A DNA stretch of 64,000 bases, from positions 124,001-188,000 of the forward strand of contig NZ_FRBL01000012.1 in NCBI RefSeq assembly GCF_900142605.1. The letters are read 5' to 3'. Positions within the stretch are counted from its first letter, which is position 1. Each line of letters opens with the position of its first letter. The notes beneath the pieces were generated by a model. That model was not told the origin of the DNA. It did not search any database and was given only the letters and a program-made list of their open reading frames with translations. A program made the translations under genes and the position numbers. Positions 35,062 to 42,284 of this stretch are shown piece by piece. This DNA is from Chitinophaga jiangningensis (GTDB lineage Bacteria; Bacteroidota; Bacteroidia; Chitinophagales; Chitinophagaceae).

Positions 35062-35093
35062 GGCTAGGTAGTAAAACTACTTAGCCTTTTTTT
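35062..35093 (+). terminator. Terminator after tRNA-Lys
   Basis: An 11-bp stem (35062-35072 with 35076-35086, one G.T) with an AAA loop and a long T-run. It separates the tRNA from the following ATPase gene. Confidence 0.92.
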
Positions 35094-35167
35094 ATTTCCC
35101 CAAATATTTATTTTGTGTAATTACATTCTAGTGCAGAATAGTTATTTTACAGATAGAAACATACGCC

Positions 35168-36514
35168 ATGAAAGTATCCAGGATTACTATCAAAGATTTT
35201 CATCAGTTTAAGGATCTCGATCTTGATTTAACGTATCCGGCTGGCCATCCAAAAGCGGGAAAGCCTTTGGATAAAGTGTGTTTTATTGGGCAGAGTGGGA
35301 CTGGCAAGACGACATTGCTGGAGATGATACCGTTGTTTACGAGTAGATATCATACAAAATCATTTCCGGAGGATAGCGACGATTATCTTGACAAAATTTC
35401 TGTTAGTATATCATACGGACATAATTCAGAGTTTAATACCACGGTTGTTGATAAGCTTCTCGATTTTAGAATATGGTCTTGGGATGAATCCCATACTCCA
35501 AAGTACGCAGATCAAACCAGAGAATACGATCCCATAGAATACTATAATTTAGAATGGACCAAGAAAATTGCAAGTAAAATTGTCTACCTACCTGCAAATT
35601 TAAACTTTGAGATTGATGATATTGAGGATCCAAATTATAGTTATGGGAAAATTGTAGACTTCAGCAAAAGTAATGTGTCTGCAGTTTGGAATCTAATCCT
35701 TGATTCAATTCAAAAGTACCATGAGCAGGAATTGCAAATTAGGCAGGATATTTCAAAAGCAGTAGAGCAGGCTCCAAATGATCTGGACGGTATTAGATTG
35801 GCTGTAAATAAGCTGGAGCAATGGAAAAAAAGCCAGTTTAATCCAATCGCGGATGTAGCTGACAATTGTTTGGATGCGTTGTTGGCAAATTTCAAGTTAA
35901 GAGTAAAAAGAGAGTTTAATTTCAATACTAAAGGAGATATCGGTTTTATTAAAATTGAGGATTTTAATAAAAATGAAATACCGCATCATTTATGGAGTAC
36001 TGGCACAAAGCAAATTGTACTAAGTTCGCTGCCTTTATATTTGCTTAAACCGCAACATACAATCATTCTAATTGACGAACCCGAGCGCTCTCTGTACCCT
36101 GATTTGCAACGGTTAATAATAAACTATTATGCCTCACTTACTAAAGGGTGTCAATTTTTTTATTCAACACATTCCCCAATTATAGCTGCTAGTTTTGAAC
36201 CCTGGGAAATTGTAGAACTAAAGTTCAATGAGGCTGGTCAAGTATATCGTGACGCCTATTATGAAGGCGAAAACCACGTCGATAACTACTTCATCGATCC
36301 ACGTTACCTCGACTACGACCTGATTCTTAAAAAAGTATTTGATATGAAAGATACCAATGCTGATCTGAGAACAGAGGCCATTGTCGAAATCACCATGCTG
36401 AAGAACCAAATAGATCAATTAAAGGCCGAAGGAAAATTAAAAACCAAAGAAGCAAAGGACATCATCATACGTTATAAAAACCTGGCAAACAAGCTGGCCT
36501 GGAAAACCGAATAG
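35168..36514 (+). CDS. ABC-type ATPase, PtuA-like (Septu-like defence candidate)
   Basis: A 448-residue SMC/ABC-type ATPase without a TOPRIM domain. Walker A is GQSGTGKTT (41-49). An insert of about 200 residues holds LPANLNFEIDD and a helical arm (about 180-220). The signature-like segment is LWSTGTKQIVLSSL (275-288), Walker B is TIILIDEPERSLYP (298-311), and the His switch is STHSPIIAA (333-341). The C-terminus is helical. The gene is visibly AT-rich (19 G+C in the 60 bases at 35581-35640). It lies beside tRNA-Lys, and an HNH-like gene follows after 6 bp. The layout is that of PtuA of Septu systems. A role as a DNA repair or RecF-like ATPase is the main alternative. Confidence 0.8.
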   Translation: MKVSRITIKDFHQFKDLDLDLTYPAGHPKAGKPLDKVCFIGQSGTGKTTLLEMIPLFTSRYHTKSFPEDSDDYLDKISVSISYGHNSEFNTTVVDKLLDFRIWSWDESHTPKYADQTREYDPIEYYNLEWTKKIASKIVYLPANLNFEIDDIEDPNYSYGKIVDFSKSNVSAVWNLILDSIQKYHEQELQIRQDISKAVEQAPNDLDGIRLAVNKLEQWKKSQFNPIADVADNCLDALLANFKLRVKREFNFNTKGDIGFIKIEDFNKNEIPHHLWSTGTKQIVLSSLPLYLLKPQHTIILIDEPERSLYPDLQRLIINYYASLTKGCQFFYSTHSPIIAASFEPWEIVELKFNEAGQVYRDAYYEGENHVDNYFIDPRYLDYDLILKKVFDMKDTNADLRTEAIVEITMLKNQIDQLKAEGKLKTKEAKDIIIRYKNLANKLAWKTE

Positions 36515-36520
36515 GCTTTA

Positions 36521-37186
36521 ATGAAATATATTGATAAGAGTATCATACTCGCCTCAAAATATAAGCAGTGGCTGGATGGCCTGACTGCTAAGGGACAGCA
36601 GCATAACAGCTACACATCCTCAAAAGGTAAATATTATTATGATATTATTGCTAACCTGATATGGGTGCAGCAAGGACTTTGTGCATACTCAGAAAGGAGG
36701 ATGCAGGATCATGGCTTGTGTGCACCTAGCAAATGGTCAGAAGGTAAGTTTGCAAAATTCGAATTTGCGGGTCATCTCGATCATTATGATTGTACATTGA
36801 AGAAGGATTATGGTTGGTTGTGGGCAAATTTCTTTTTGATTGATGCTGATATCAATACAAAGTTAAAACGTGATAAAAAGCCTTCAGGATTGCAAAAGCC
36901 GGATGCCCCTGATTATGATCCCGCACATTACCTGGAGTATAAATTACCTGAGCACATTTTTGTTCCAAGTCGAATCTTAGCGTTTGATACCCAGGAGCTG
37001 ATCAATAAAGATATATCTTGCCTCGGCCTGAATTTCCAACCTATAATTGACATCGGGAGGGAGTACTTAGCACCCTATTTATTTGATGTCGAATTTGAAA
37101 TTCTGTCAATTGATGCGGCAAGAAGAAAGCTTACACAGTTTTTTACAGCTTTTGAGTTGTCCTTACCTATGATTAGGGCATTGTAA
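36521..37186 (+). CDS. HNH-like effector, PtuB-like, lacking zinc-knuckle cysteines
   Basis: A 221-residue protein with the order of motifs seen in PtuB/TIGR02646-type HNH nucleases: CAYSE (54-58), GHLDHYD (84-90), WAN (101-103) and INTKLKRDK (111-119). The likely active-site set is H88, N103 and N112. In typical members the first motif is CxYCE and the third contains CxxCN. Here Ser57 replaces one Cys, and IDADIN replaces the second pair, so no zinc knuckle can form. The motif spacing is kept, so the protein looks like a coherent variant, not a decayed gene. It sits 6 bp after the ATPase. A nuclease triggered through the ATPase is inferred, not shown. Confidence 0.6.
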   Translation: MKYIDKSIILASKYKQWLDGLTAKGQQHNSYTSSKGKYYYDIIANLIWVQQGLCAYSERRMQDHGLCAPSKWSEGKFAKFEFAGHLDHYDCTLKKDYGWLWANFFLIDADINTKLKRDKKPSGLQKPDAPDYDPAHYLEYKLPEHIFVPSRILAFDTQELINKDISCLGLNFQPIIDIGREYLAPYLFDVEFEILSIDAARRKLTQFFTAFELSLPMIRAL

Positions 37187-37218
37187 ATAAAGAATATTTT
37201 AGGTTGATGGATGTAAGA

Positions 37219-37253
37219 CATAACCGGACCAACAGCTTCTATGGCCGGTTATG
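37219..37253. terminator. Hairpin between convergent genes
   Basis: CATAACCGG (37219-37227) pairs with CCGGTTATG (37245-37253) around a 17-nt loop. It lies between the PtuB-like gene and the convergent SDR. No T-run, so moderate support. Confidence 0.5.
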
Positions 37254-37289
37254 CCTAAGCATAATTTTACTGCCCAGGAATGCAGTCTG

Positions 37290-38066
37290 CTATATAGCCG
37301 CACTCAATCCCCCATCAATTAAATAATTCGCACCCGCAATAAACGTAGCTTCCGGAGAAACAAGAAAGGCCACCAGGTTGGCAATTTCTTCCGGCTCACC
37401 CATCCTGCCCAGTGGTACTTCCCCGGAGCGACTCATCACATTTTTAAAGGCTTCACCTACGGTGATATTGGCCGATTCGGCAATGCCCGTAAGGAAGTCC
37501 TCCATTAATGGTGTTTTTATGATGCCAGGGGAAACAGCGTTGACCCTGATTCCCTTTGACCCTACTTCAGCGGCTAATGCTTTGCTGTACGCATTCAAGG
37601 CTGCTTTAGCGGCGGAATAGGTCATGGTTAACTCCCAAATCGGCTGCCTGGAGGCAATAGTGGAAATATTGACAATGGACCCGCTTTTTTGCGCAATCAT
37701 TCCCGGTAAAAATGCCTTATTCATCCGTACCGCGGCCATTAAGTTCAATTCAAATTCATTGTGCCAGTGCTCTTCGGTGAGGGTGCTGAAGCTGCCGCCC
37801 ATACTGAGGTTTGCGCCGGCGTTGTTGATGAGGATGTCTATCTTCCCAAATTTTTCCAATACCTCTTTTGCTATGTTGTCCGCGCTTTCCGGTTTTGCGA
37901 TGTCCGCCCCAACGAAATAATAACCATTCGGATTTTCTTCCGGTGCAGTTCTGGCAGTTACAATTACGGTAGCCCCGGTACTATGTAATTTGTCTGCAAT
38001 CGCTTTTCCAATTCCTTTTGTTCCGCCCGTCACCAGGGCAATCTGACCTTTAAGTGAATAACTCAT
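37290..38066 (-). CDS. SDR family oxidoreductase under TetR control
   Basis: A 258-residue classical SDR. The cofactor motif is TGGTKGIGKAI (about 14-24), followed by NNAGANLSMGG, the catalytic Ser in NISTIASRQPIWELTMTYSAAKAAL (S, Y and K present), and VSPGIIKTPL. The C-terminus FIAGANYLIDGGLSAAI is typical of FabG-like enzymes. A perfect 16-bp palindrome lies 38 bp upstream of the start, and the TetR gene follows on the upstream side, so this is the likely TetR target. Substrate unknown. Confidence 0.92.
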   Translation of the reverse strand: MSYSLKGQIALVTGGTKGIGKAIADKLHSTGATVIVTARTAPEENPNGYYFVGADIAKPESADNIAKEVLEKFGKIDILINNAGANLSMGGSFSTLTEEHWHNEFELNLMAAVRMNKAFLPGMIAQKSGSIVNISTIASRQPIWELTMTYSAAKAALNAYSKALAAEVGSKGIRVNAVSPGIIKTPLMEDFLTGIAESANITVGEAFKNVMSRSGEVPLGRMGEPEEIANLVAFLVSPEATFIAGANYLIDGGLSAAI

Positions 38067-38104
38067 ACCTGTTGATTCTTTAAATTTAAAATTTGGATTT
38101 AATG

Positions 38105-38120
38105 TGAAACGATCGTTTCA
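38105..38120. promoter_or_regulatory. TetR operator candidate
   Basis: TGAAACGATCGTTTCA, a perfect 16-bp palindrome in the SDR promoter region. A related site (TGAAAC, 4 bp, GTTTTA) lies upstream of the tetR gene at 38744. Confidence 0.75.
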
Positions 38121-38139
38121 AAATTGGACAAAAAAATAT

Positions 38140-38718
38140 TTATCGCTTTAACTGGCGTTTTACAAGGTCCGCCATACGTACAATTTTACTTTTATCCTTA
38201 TGCAGTACCAAGGAATTATACCAACCAACAAAAATACTACCCAGGTAATCGGCGATCACTTCCGGCTTTTCATCATCCGGGATTTCGCCGAGGTCCTGCG
38301 CGCTCTTCAACAGGTGGGTGAGCAGCCGATGCCGGTAGTGATCATAGCTGTTTATTACTGCCTGTATCTCCGGTACATCTCCTTCTATTTCAAAGGTAGC
38401 TTTCAAACAAAGGCAGCTGTTAGGGTCGGTGGTAATGATATGCACGGCATCATTTATATACAATTCCAGCGCTTTGAGCGGCGATTTGGGACTTTTATAG
38501 CGGACCTCCATTTCTTCCATCCGCTCATTGGTATAACGGTGGAGGCAACGTTTAAATAACTCCTGTTTATCGCCAATGGTATTATAAAGACTACTGCTAT
38601 TGATTTGCATCGCATCCGTCAAATCACGCATAGAAGTAGCTGTATAGCCCTTCCTCCAGAAAACTTCCATTGCTTTCTGCACCGCCTGTTCCTCATTAAA
38701 TGCAACTAATCTTGCCAT
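38140..38718 (-). CDS. TetR/AcrR family transcriptional regulator
   Basis: A 192-residue repressor. The N-terminal helix-turn-helix is TSMRDLTDAMQINSSSLYNTIGDKQELF (about 28-55), and the C-terminal ligand domain is helical. An upstream extension to 38784 would add a hydrophobic run unlike the family; the ATG at 38718 gives MARLVAFNEEQAVQKAMEVFWRKGY, the proper start. Two matching palindromes flank the gene, one before the SDR and one in its own promoter. It probably represses both and responds to an unknown small molecule. Confidence 0.93.
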   Translation of the reverse strand: MARLVAFNEEQAVQKAMEVFWRKGYTATSMRDLTDAMQINSSSLYNTIGDKQELFKRCLHRYTNERMEEMEVRYKSPKSPLKALELYINDAVHIITTDPNSCLCLKATFEIEGDVPEIQAVINSYDHYRHRLLTHLLKSAQDLGEIPDDEKPEVIADYLGSIFVGWYNSLVLHKDKSKIVRMADLVKRQLKR

Positions 38719-38725
38719 GATCCAA

Positions 38726-38759
38726 CAAATGTATAAAAAATTTTGAAACAAGTGTTTTA
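38726..38759 (-). promoter_or_regulatory. tetR promoter and autoregulatory operator
   Basis: TACATTTG on the minus strand (38726-38733) matches TAnnTTTG and ends 8 bp before the ATG. The near-palindrome TGAAAC-AAGT-GTTTTA (38744-38759) sits directly upstream, where a bound repressor would block polymerase. Confidence 0.6.
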
Positions 38760-38813
38760 AAAAGAAATATTTTTGTGGAGACATTGATTTTACGGATTCA
38801 GTATTATTCCGGT

Positions 38814-39380
38814 ATGGAAGAGTTCATCAGCTATATAATGCACTTTGGAAACCCTGATAAGCAGGCCATAGATATTATTGCCAGTAAAGCCACGGAGTTA
38901 ACATTGCGTAAAGGCGAGCACTTTTCAGAAGCAGGGCGTATTCCCAAGCAGGTCGGATTTGTGGTAGAAGGGGTAATACGTGGTTACTATTATGATGATA
39001 AAGGAGATGAGATCACCCGTTGCTTTATTAGCGAAGGTAGCCTGGTAGCGGATTATGTAAACTTCGAGGCCAATACACCCACCTCTGAATTTTTGCAGGC
39101 CTGTACAGATTGCCGGCTCCTGCTGTTTTCAAAACACAACTGGGAAGACTTATCGCGGGAAATTGAAGGCTGGGATACTATCAAAAATAAAATGGTTCAG
39201 CGCTGTATGTACCAGAAATCGCGGAAAGGGCCGGTGATTTCCCAGGATGCCACTACCCGGTATATGACCTTTATGAAAAATTACCCCGCCGTTATCAACC
39301 GCGTTCAGCTTGCCCACATTGCCTCGTACCTCGGCGTTACCCAGCAGTCGCTCAGCAGAATCAGAAAAAATATCCGTTAA
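38814..39380 (+). CDS. Crp/Fnr family transcriptional regulator
   Basis: A 188-residue regulator. The cyclic-nucleotide-binding-like domain (about 15-120) has LRKGEHFSEAGRIPKQVGFVVEGVIRGYYYDDKGDEITRCFISEG. The C-terminal winged helix ends LAHIASYLGVTQQSLSRIRKNI. The family is common in Bacteroidota and generally lacks the cAMP-binding residues. The GTG at 38775 would extend it, but the ATG at 38814 gives the usual N-terminus. The SDR gene follows after 75 bp with a palindrome between them. Confidence 0.92.
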   Translation: MEEFISYIMHFGNPDKQAIDIIASKATELTLRKGEHFSEAGRIPKQVGFVVEGVIRGYYYDDKGDEITRCFISEGSLVADYVNFEANTPTSEFLQACTDCRLLLFSKHNWEDLSREIEGWDTIKNKMVQRCMYQKSRKGPVISQDATTRYMTFMKNYPAVINRVQLAHIASYLGVTQQSLSRIRKNIR

Positions 39381-39387
39381 CCCGTTT

Positions 39388-39403
39388 TTTACCAAATGGT
39401 AAA
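39388..39403. promoter_or_regulatory. Palindromic operator candidate upstream of the SDR gene
   Basis: TTTACC-AAAT-GGTAAA, a perfect inverted repeat 8 bp after the Crp-family stop and 52 bp before the SDR start. A likely binding site for the adjacent regulator. Confidence 0.55.
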
Positions 39404-39455
39404 TGCTTCCTGCCGAACATCATGCAATTTTACTTCGTCTATTAAACGAATTAAA

Positions 39456-40196
39456 ATGAAAAAAGTATTGATCACAGGAGCTAACAAAGGAATAGGTTTT
39501 GAAACAGCGAAACAGCTGTTACAAAAAGGGTTTTATGTCTACCTGGGTAGTCGTGATATTGATAAAGGCATACGTGCAACGGATCAGTTGAAGTCCGCCG
39601 GCTTTACCCATCTGGAAGCCATACCGCTGGACGTTACGGACGAACAATCCGTAAAAAACGCCGCTGCGGCTATTAGTCAAAAGACCGGGGTATTGGATGT
39701 ATTAATCAATAATGCGGGCATCAATGGCGGGCAGGCACCCTATGATGCGCTCCATGCAAATTCCGCACAGTTTTTTGCTGCATTTGCCACCAATGTTGTT
39801 GGTGTAGCAAGTGTAACCAATGCCTTTATGAACCTGCTTTCCAAATCCCCGGAGCCAAGAATCGTCAATGTAAGTACCAGCGTAGGCTCGCTTACCTTAC
39901 AAAGCGACCCTGAGTGGCCTGCGTATAGCTATGCCAGGTATGCTGTTTACGCAGTCTCCAAAGCCGCATTAAATATGTATACCATTCAGCTGGCTTACGA
40001 AATGCGTCATACCGCTTTTAAAATAAATGCGGTTTGCCCCGGCTATACAAATACAGACTTCACTTTTAACAACGGGGGACCAGTGGCCACTGCAGCCAGC
40101 AGGATTGTTAAATATGCAATGATAGGCCAGGATGGCCCTACCGGTAAATTCTTTAGTGAAGAAACAAATCCTGACACAGGCATAATTCCCTGGTAA
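39456..40196 (+). CDS. SDR family oxidoreductase
   Basis: A 246-residue SDR of the carbonyl-reductase-like branch. The motif TGANKGIGFETAKQLLQKGFYVYLGSRD is near the N-terminus. NNAGINGG, NVSTSVGSL, YAVYAVSKAALNMY (catalytic Tyr and Lys) and NAVCPGYTNTDF follow. The ATG at 39456 is the true start; the longer frame from 39396 adds an unrelated leader. Probably controlled by the upstream Crp-family protein. Confidence 0.92.
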   Translation: MKKVLITGANKGIGFETAKQLLQKGFYVYLGSRDIDKGIRATDQLKSAGFTHLEAIPLDVTDEQSVKNAAAAISQKTGVLDVLINNAGINGGQAPYDALHANSAQFFAAFATNVVGVASVTNAFMNLLSKSPEPRIVNVSTSVGSLTLQSDPEWPAYSYARYAVYAVSKAALNMYTIQLAYEMRHTAFKINAVCPGYTNTDFTFNNGGPVATAASRIVKYAMIGQDGPTGKFFSEETNPDTGIIPW

Positions 40197-40220
40197 AGCA
40201 TCACGTCACAAGCAGCAAAC

Positions 40221-40260
40221 AACAAGCCTTACCATCTTTCCCCATTGGGTAAGGCTTGTT
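40221..40260. terminator. Bidirectional terminator
   Basis: A 13-bp perfect stem (40221-40233 with 40248-40260) between the convergent SDR and RidA genes. Confidence 0.8.
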
Positions 40261-40287
40261 TAATAAAGAATGGCCGTTTAACTACAA

Positions 40288-40680
40288 TTACTTTACTACC
40301 GTAGCTTCCAGCTCAATTGTAAGGGTGGCGAAAAGCTCCTTCACACCAAGCAGGGTAGTAGCTTGTTTAATTCCGTATTGCTGGATGAAGGGAATATATA
40401 CATCCATACAGGTGGTGAAAAACTCCTGGGTGGAGGTGGTGAATACATTGAGTCTGACAATGTTCTTACATTCATAACCCGCACTGGTGATCAGGTGTTC
40501 CAGGTTCTGAATGGTTTGAATGAGTTGTGAACGCATATCTTCATTACTGGGTACGCCATTGGCATCGATAGCAACCTGTCCGGAACAATATAGCGTTCCT
40601 TCAATATTTTTTACTTCCACGGCCTGGGCCGAATTCGTTTGTTCGCCCCATTTCCAGGGGTCAATTGTTCTTTTTTCCAT
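40288..40680 (-). CDS. RidA family protein
   Basis: A 130-residue RidA/YjgF-like protein, possibly an enamine/imine deaminase. GTLYCSGQVAIDANG, SAGYECKNIVRLNVFTTS (with the conserved Arg), FIQQYG and TTLLGVKELFATLTIELEATVVK match the family. The ATG at 40680 gives MEKRTIDPWKWGEQ; the upstream extension to 40764 is not family-like. The WYL regulator gene lies upstream on the same strand. Confidence 0.9.
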   Translation of the reverse strand: MEKRTIDPWKWGEQTNSAQAVEVKNIEGTLYCSGQVAIDANGVPSNEDMRSQLIQTIQNLEHLITSAGYECKNIVRLNVFTTSTQEFFTTCMDVYIPFIQQYGIKQATTLLGVKELFATLTIELEATVVK

Positions 40681-40709
40681 TATTAATTCGTTTTGCATAT
40701 TGAATAGGG

Positions 40710-40717
40710 CAAAACTA
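40710..40717 (-). promoter_or_regulatory. Putative -7 element for the RidA gene
   Basis: Minus strand TAGTTTTG, a match to TAnnTTTG, 30 bp before the ATG at 40680. No TTTG at -33. Confidence 0.4.
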
Positions 40718-40770
40718 CTATGGGGTAATGACAGCCTTATGTCAGGGGTGCTAATCGGACACAAAAAAAA

Positions 40771-41460
40771 TTAATGGTACCTGTCAAAAAATTCCTGCAA
40801 CTTCATTCCATGGGGTTTAAAGGTCTCTGTTTGTACTTCCAACTTTCTAATCCTGTCTAACCGAAAGTAGCGAAATGACTGCCTTAGCCGGCAGTAAGCG
40901 ATCAATAGCCAATTTTCCGTACTAAGCAACGCAAAAGGTTCAATCAATCGCGTTGTAAGTTCATTTTGATCATTGATATATTCGATTTTTGTTAGCCGGA
41001 AGTTTGTCAGGGCAAATTGCAGATCAGACAGGTTGTTGCTGTTACGTTCCCTTTGCAGATTTTGGTTAAAGCGCGTTCTTTCGGTAAGTAAATTGGCTTT
41101 ATCTTTCAGCCCATGGCGCAATACTGCCTTTATTTTTTCGATGGCTTCCGTATAATCCCTGATGAGCGAAACGTCTGTGGTTTTTAATACCAGCTGTTCT
41201 GCCAATATTAAGGCATAGGCCTGGGCTTCCGTAAACATCACGGGCGGAAGGTTATAGCCTTCCATCAGCGAATAGCCTTTGCCGTCTTCTGTAATAACAG
41301 GAACGCCTGCCTGCTCTAATGCCCTGATGTCCCGATAAATAGTGCGGACACTCACCGAATACCTTGCCGCCAGCTCTGTAGCGGTAAGGATACGCTTTGT
41401 TTGCAGCTGTAATAAAATGGCAGTAAGCCGAGAAAGCCTGGAGGTATCATTATCATTCAT
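40771..41460 (-). CDS. HTH and WYL domain transcriptional regulator (YafY-like)
   Basis: A 229-residue regulator. The N-terminal winged HTH (RLSRLTAILLQLQTKRILTATELAARYSVSVRTIYRDIRALEQAGVPVITEDGKGYSL) is of the DeoR type. The C-terminal WYL domain has LLIAYCRLRQSFRYFRLDRIRKLEV. Such proteins often control a neighbouring divergent gene, here the nitroreductase. The intergenic stretch holds direct and inverted repeats that could be its operators. Confidence 0.92.
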   Translation of the reverse strand: MNDNDTSRLSRLTAILLQLQTKRILTATELAARYSVSVRTIYRDIRALEQAGVPVITEDGKGYSLMEGYNLPPVMFTEAQAYALILAEQLVLKTTDVSLIRDYTEAIEKIKAVLRHGLKDKANLLTERTRFNQNLQRERNSNNLSDLQFALTNFRLTKIEYINDQNELTTRLIEPFALLSTENWLLIAYCRLRQSFRYFRLDRIRKLEVQTETFKPHGMKLQEFFDRYH

Positions 41461-41472
41461 GCGTTTGCACCC

Positions 41473-41590
41473 GGTATTTTAATACCTTAAAATTAGCAGG
41501 TAATTTGGACTTTCCACGAAACTAAGTTTGGACTTTTTAAGCAAGCAGGCCCTGATTTTTATGTTGACCTTTACAACATAAAATATTAAT
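41473..41590. promoter_or_regulatory. Divergent control region between WYL regulator and nitroreductase
   Basis: Three repeat sets are visible: an inverted repeat GGTATT-TT-AATACC at 41473-41486; a direct repeat TTTGGACTTT at 41504-41513 and 41527-41536 (23 bp apart); and an inverted repeat TATGTT/AACATA at 41570-41575 and 41585-41590, just before the nitroreductase ATG. Confidence 0.6.
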
Positions 41591-41596
41591 TTCCGT

Positions 41597-42241
41597 ATGG
41601 CTTTATTAAGTGACCTGCAATGGCGTTATGCCACGAAGCACATGAACAAAGGAACCGTTCCGCAGGAAAAAGTAGATTATATCTTAGAGGTTGCCAGAGC
41701 GGCTCCATCATCTTCCGGATTACAACCCTATAAAATTTTTGTAATCCGCAATGGATCAGCACTTCAACGGCTGAAGGAAGAGGTGTTCCAGGATTATCCC
41801 TTTAACCACCAGCAAATTGAAGGCTGTTCCCATTTGCTGGTTTGGGCCGCATGGGATAAATATTCAGAGGAAAGGGTGGGCCGGGTTTTGAGAGAAACGA
41901 CAGCAGCACGAGGTTTGCCCGATTCATCCGAACCCTATAAACAGCGGCTGCTAAATTTATATGAATCACGGGGTAAGCAATGGCAGGAAAATCATTGTGC
42001 CAAACAAGCCTACCTGTCGTTTGGCCTGGCTATTGCGGCAGCGGCAGAATTAAGAGTAGACGCAACACCCATGGAAGGCTTCGACAACACAAAAATGGAT
42101 GAATTCCTGGGCCTCGGCGATTCCGCATTTAAAAGTGTAGTAGTACTGCCAATTGGATACAGGGATGAACCTTCGGACTGGTTAGTCGGTCTCAAAAAAT
42201 GGAGAACTGCAAAAGAAGAATTTATCACTGCAATAGATTAA
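41597..42241 (+). CDS. Nitroreductase family protein (NfsB-like)
   Basis: A 214-residue FMN-dependent nitroreductase-like enzyme. RYATKHMNKGTVPQEKVDYILEVARAAPSSSGLQPYKIFVIRNG is the FMN-binding opening of the NfsB branch, and DEFLGLGDSAFKSVVVLPIGYRDEPSDWL is the C-terminal part. It likely reduces nitro or quinone compounds with NAD(P)H. It is divergent from the WYL regulator and followed by an AraC-type gene 43 bp later. Confidence 0.92.
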   Translation: MALLSDLQWRYATKHMNKGTVPQEKVDYILEVARAAPSSSGLQPYKIFVIRNGSALQRLKEEVFQDYPFNHQQIEGCSHLLVWAAWDKYSEERVGRVLRETTAARGLPDSSEPYKQRLLNLYESRGKQWQENHCAKQAYLSFGLAIAAAAELRVDATPMEGFDNTKMDEFLGLGDSAFKSVVVLPIGYRDEPSDWLVGLKKWRTAKEEFITAID

Positions 42242-42284
42242 ACAGATAAATAGAGAAAACTTGTTTCTTATAAATGACAATGGC

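Noticed and set aside
35168..37186. Retron with PtuAB effectors
   Set aside because: No reverse transcriptase or plausible msr/msd region lies within the window on either side.
34980..37253. tRNA-Lys as an integration site with a 3'-end duplicate
   Set aside because: I looked for a repeat of the tRNA 3' end after the ATPase/HNH pair and found none, and no integrase gene is present.
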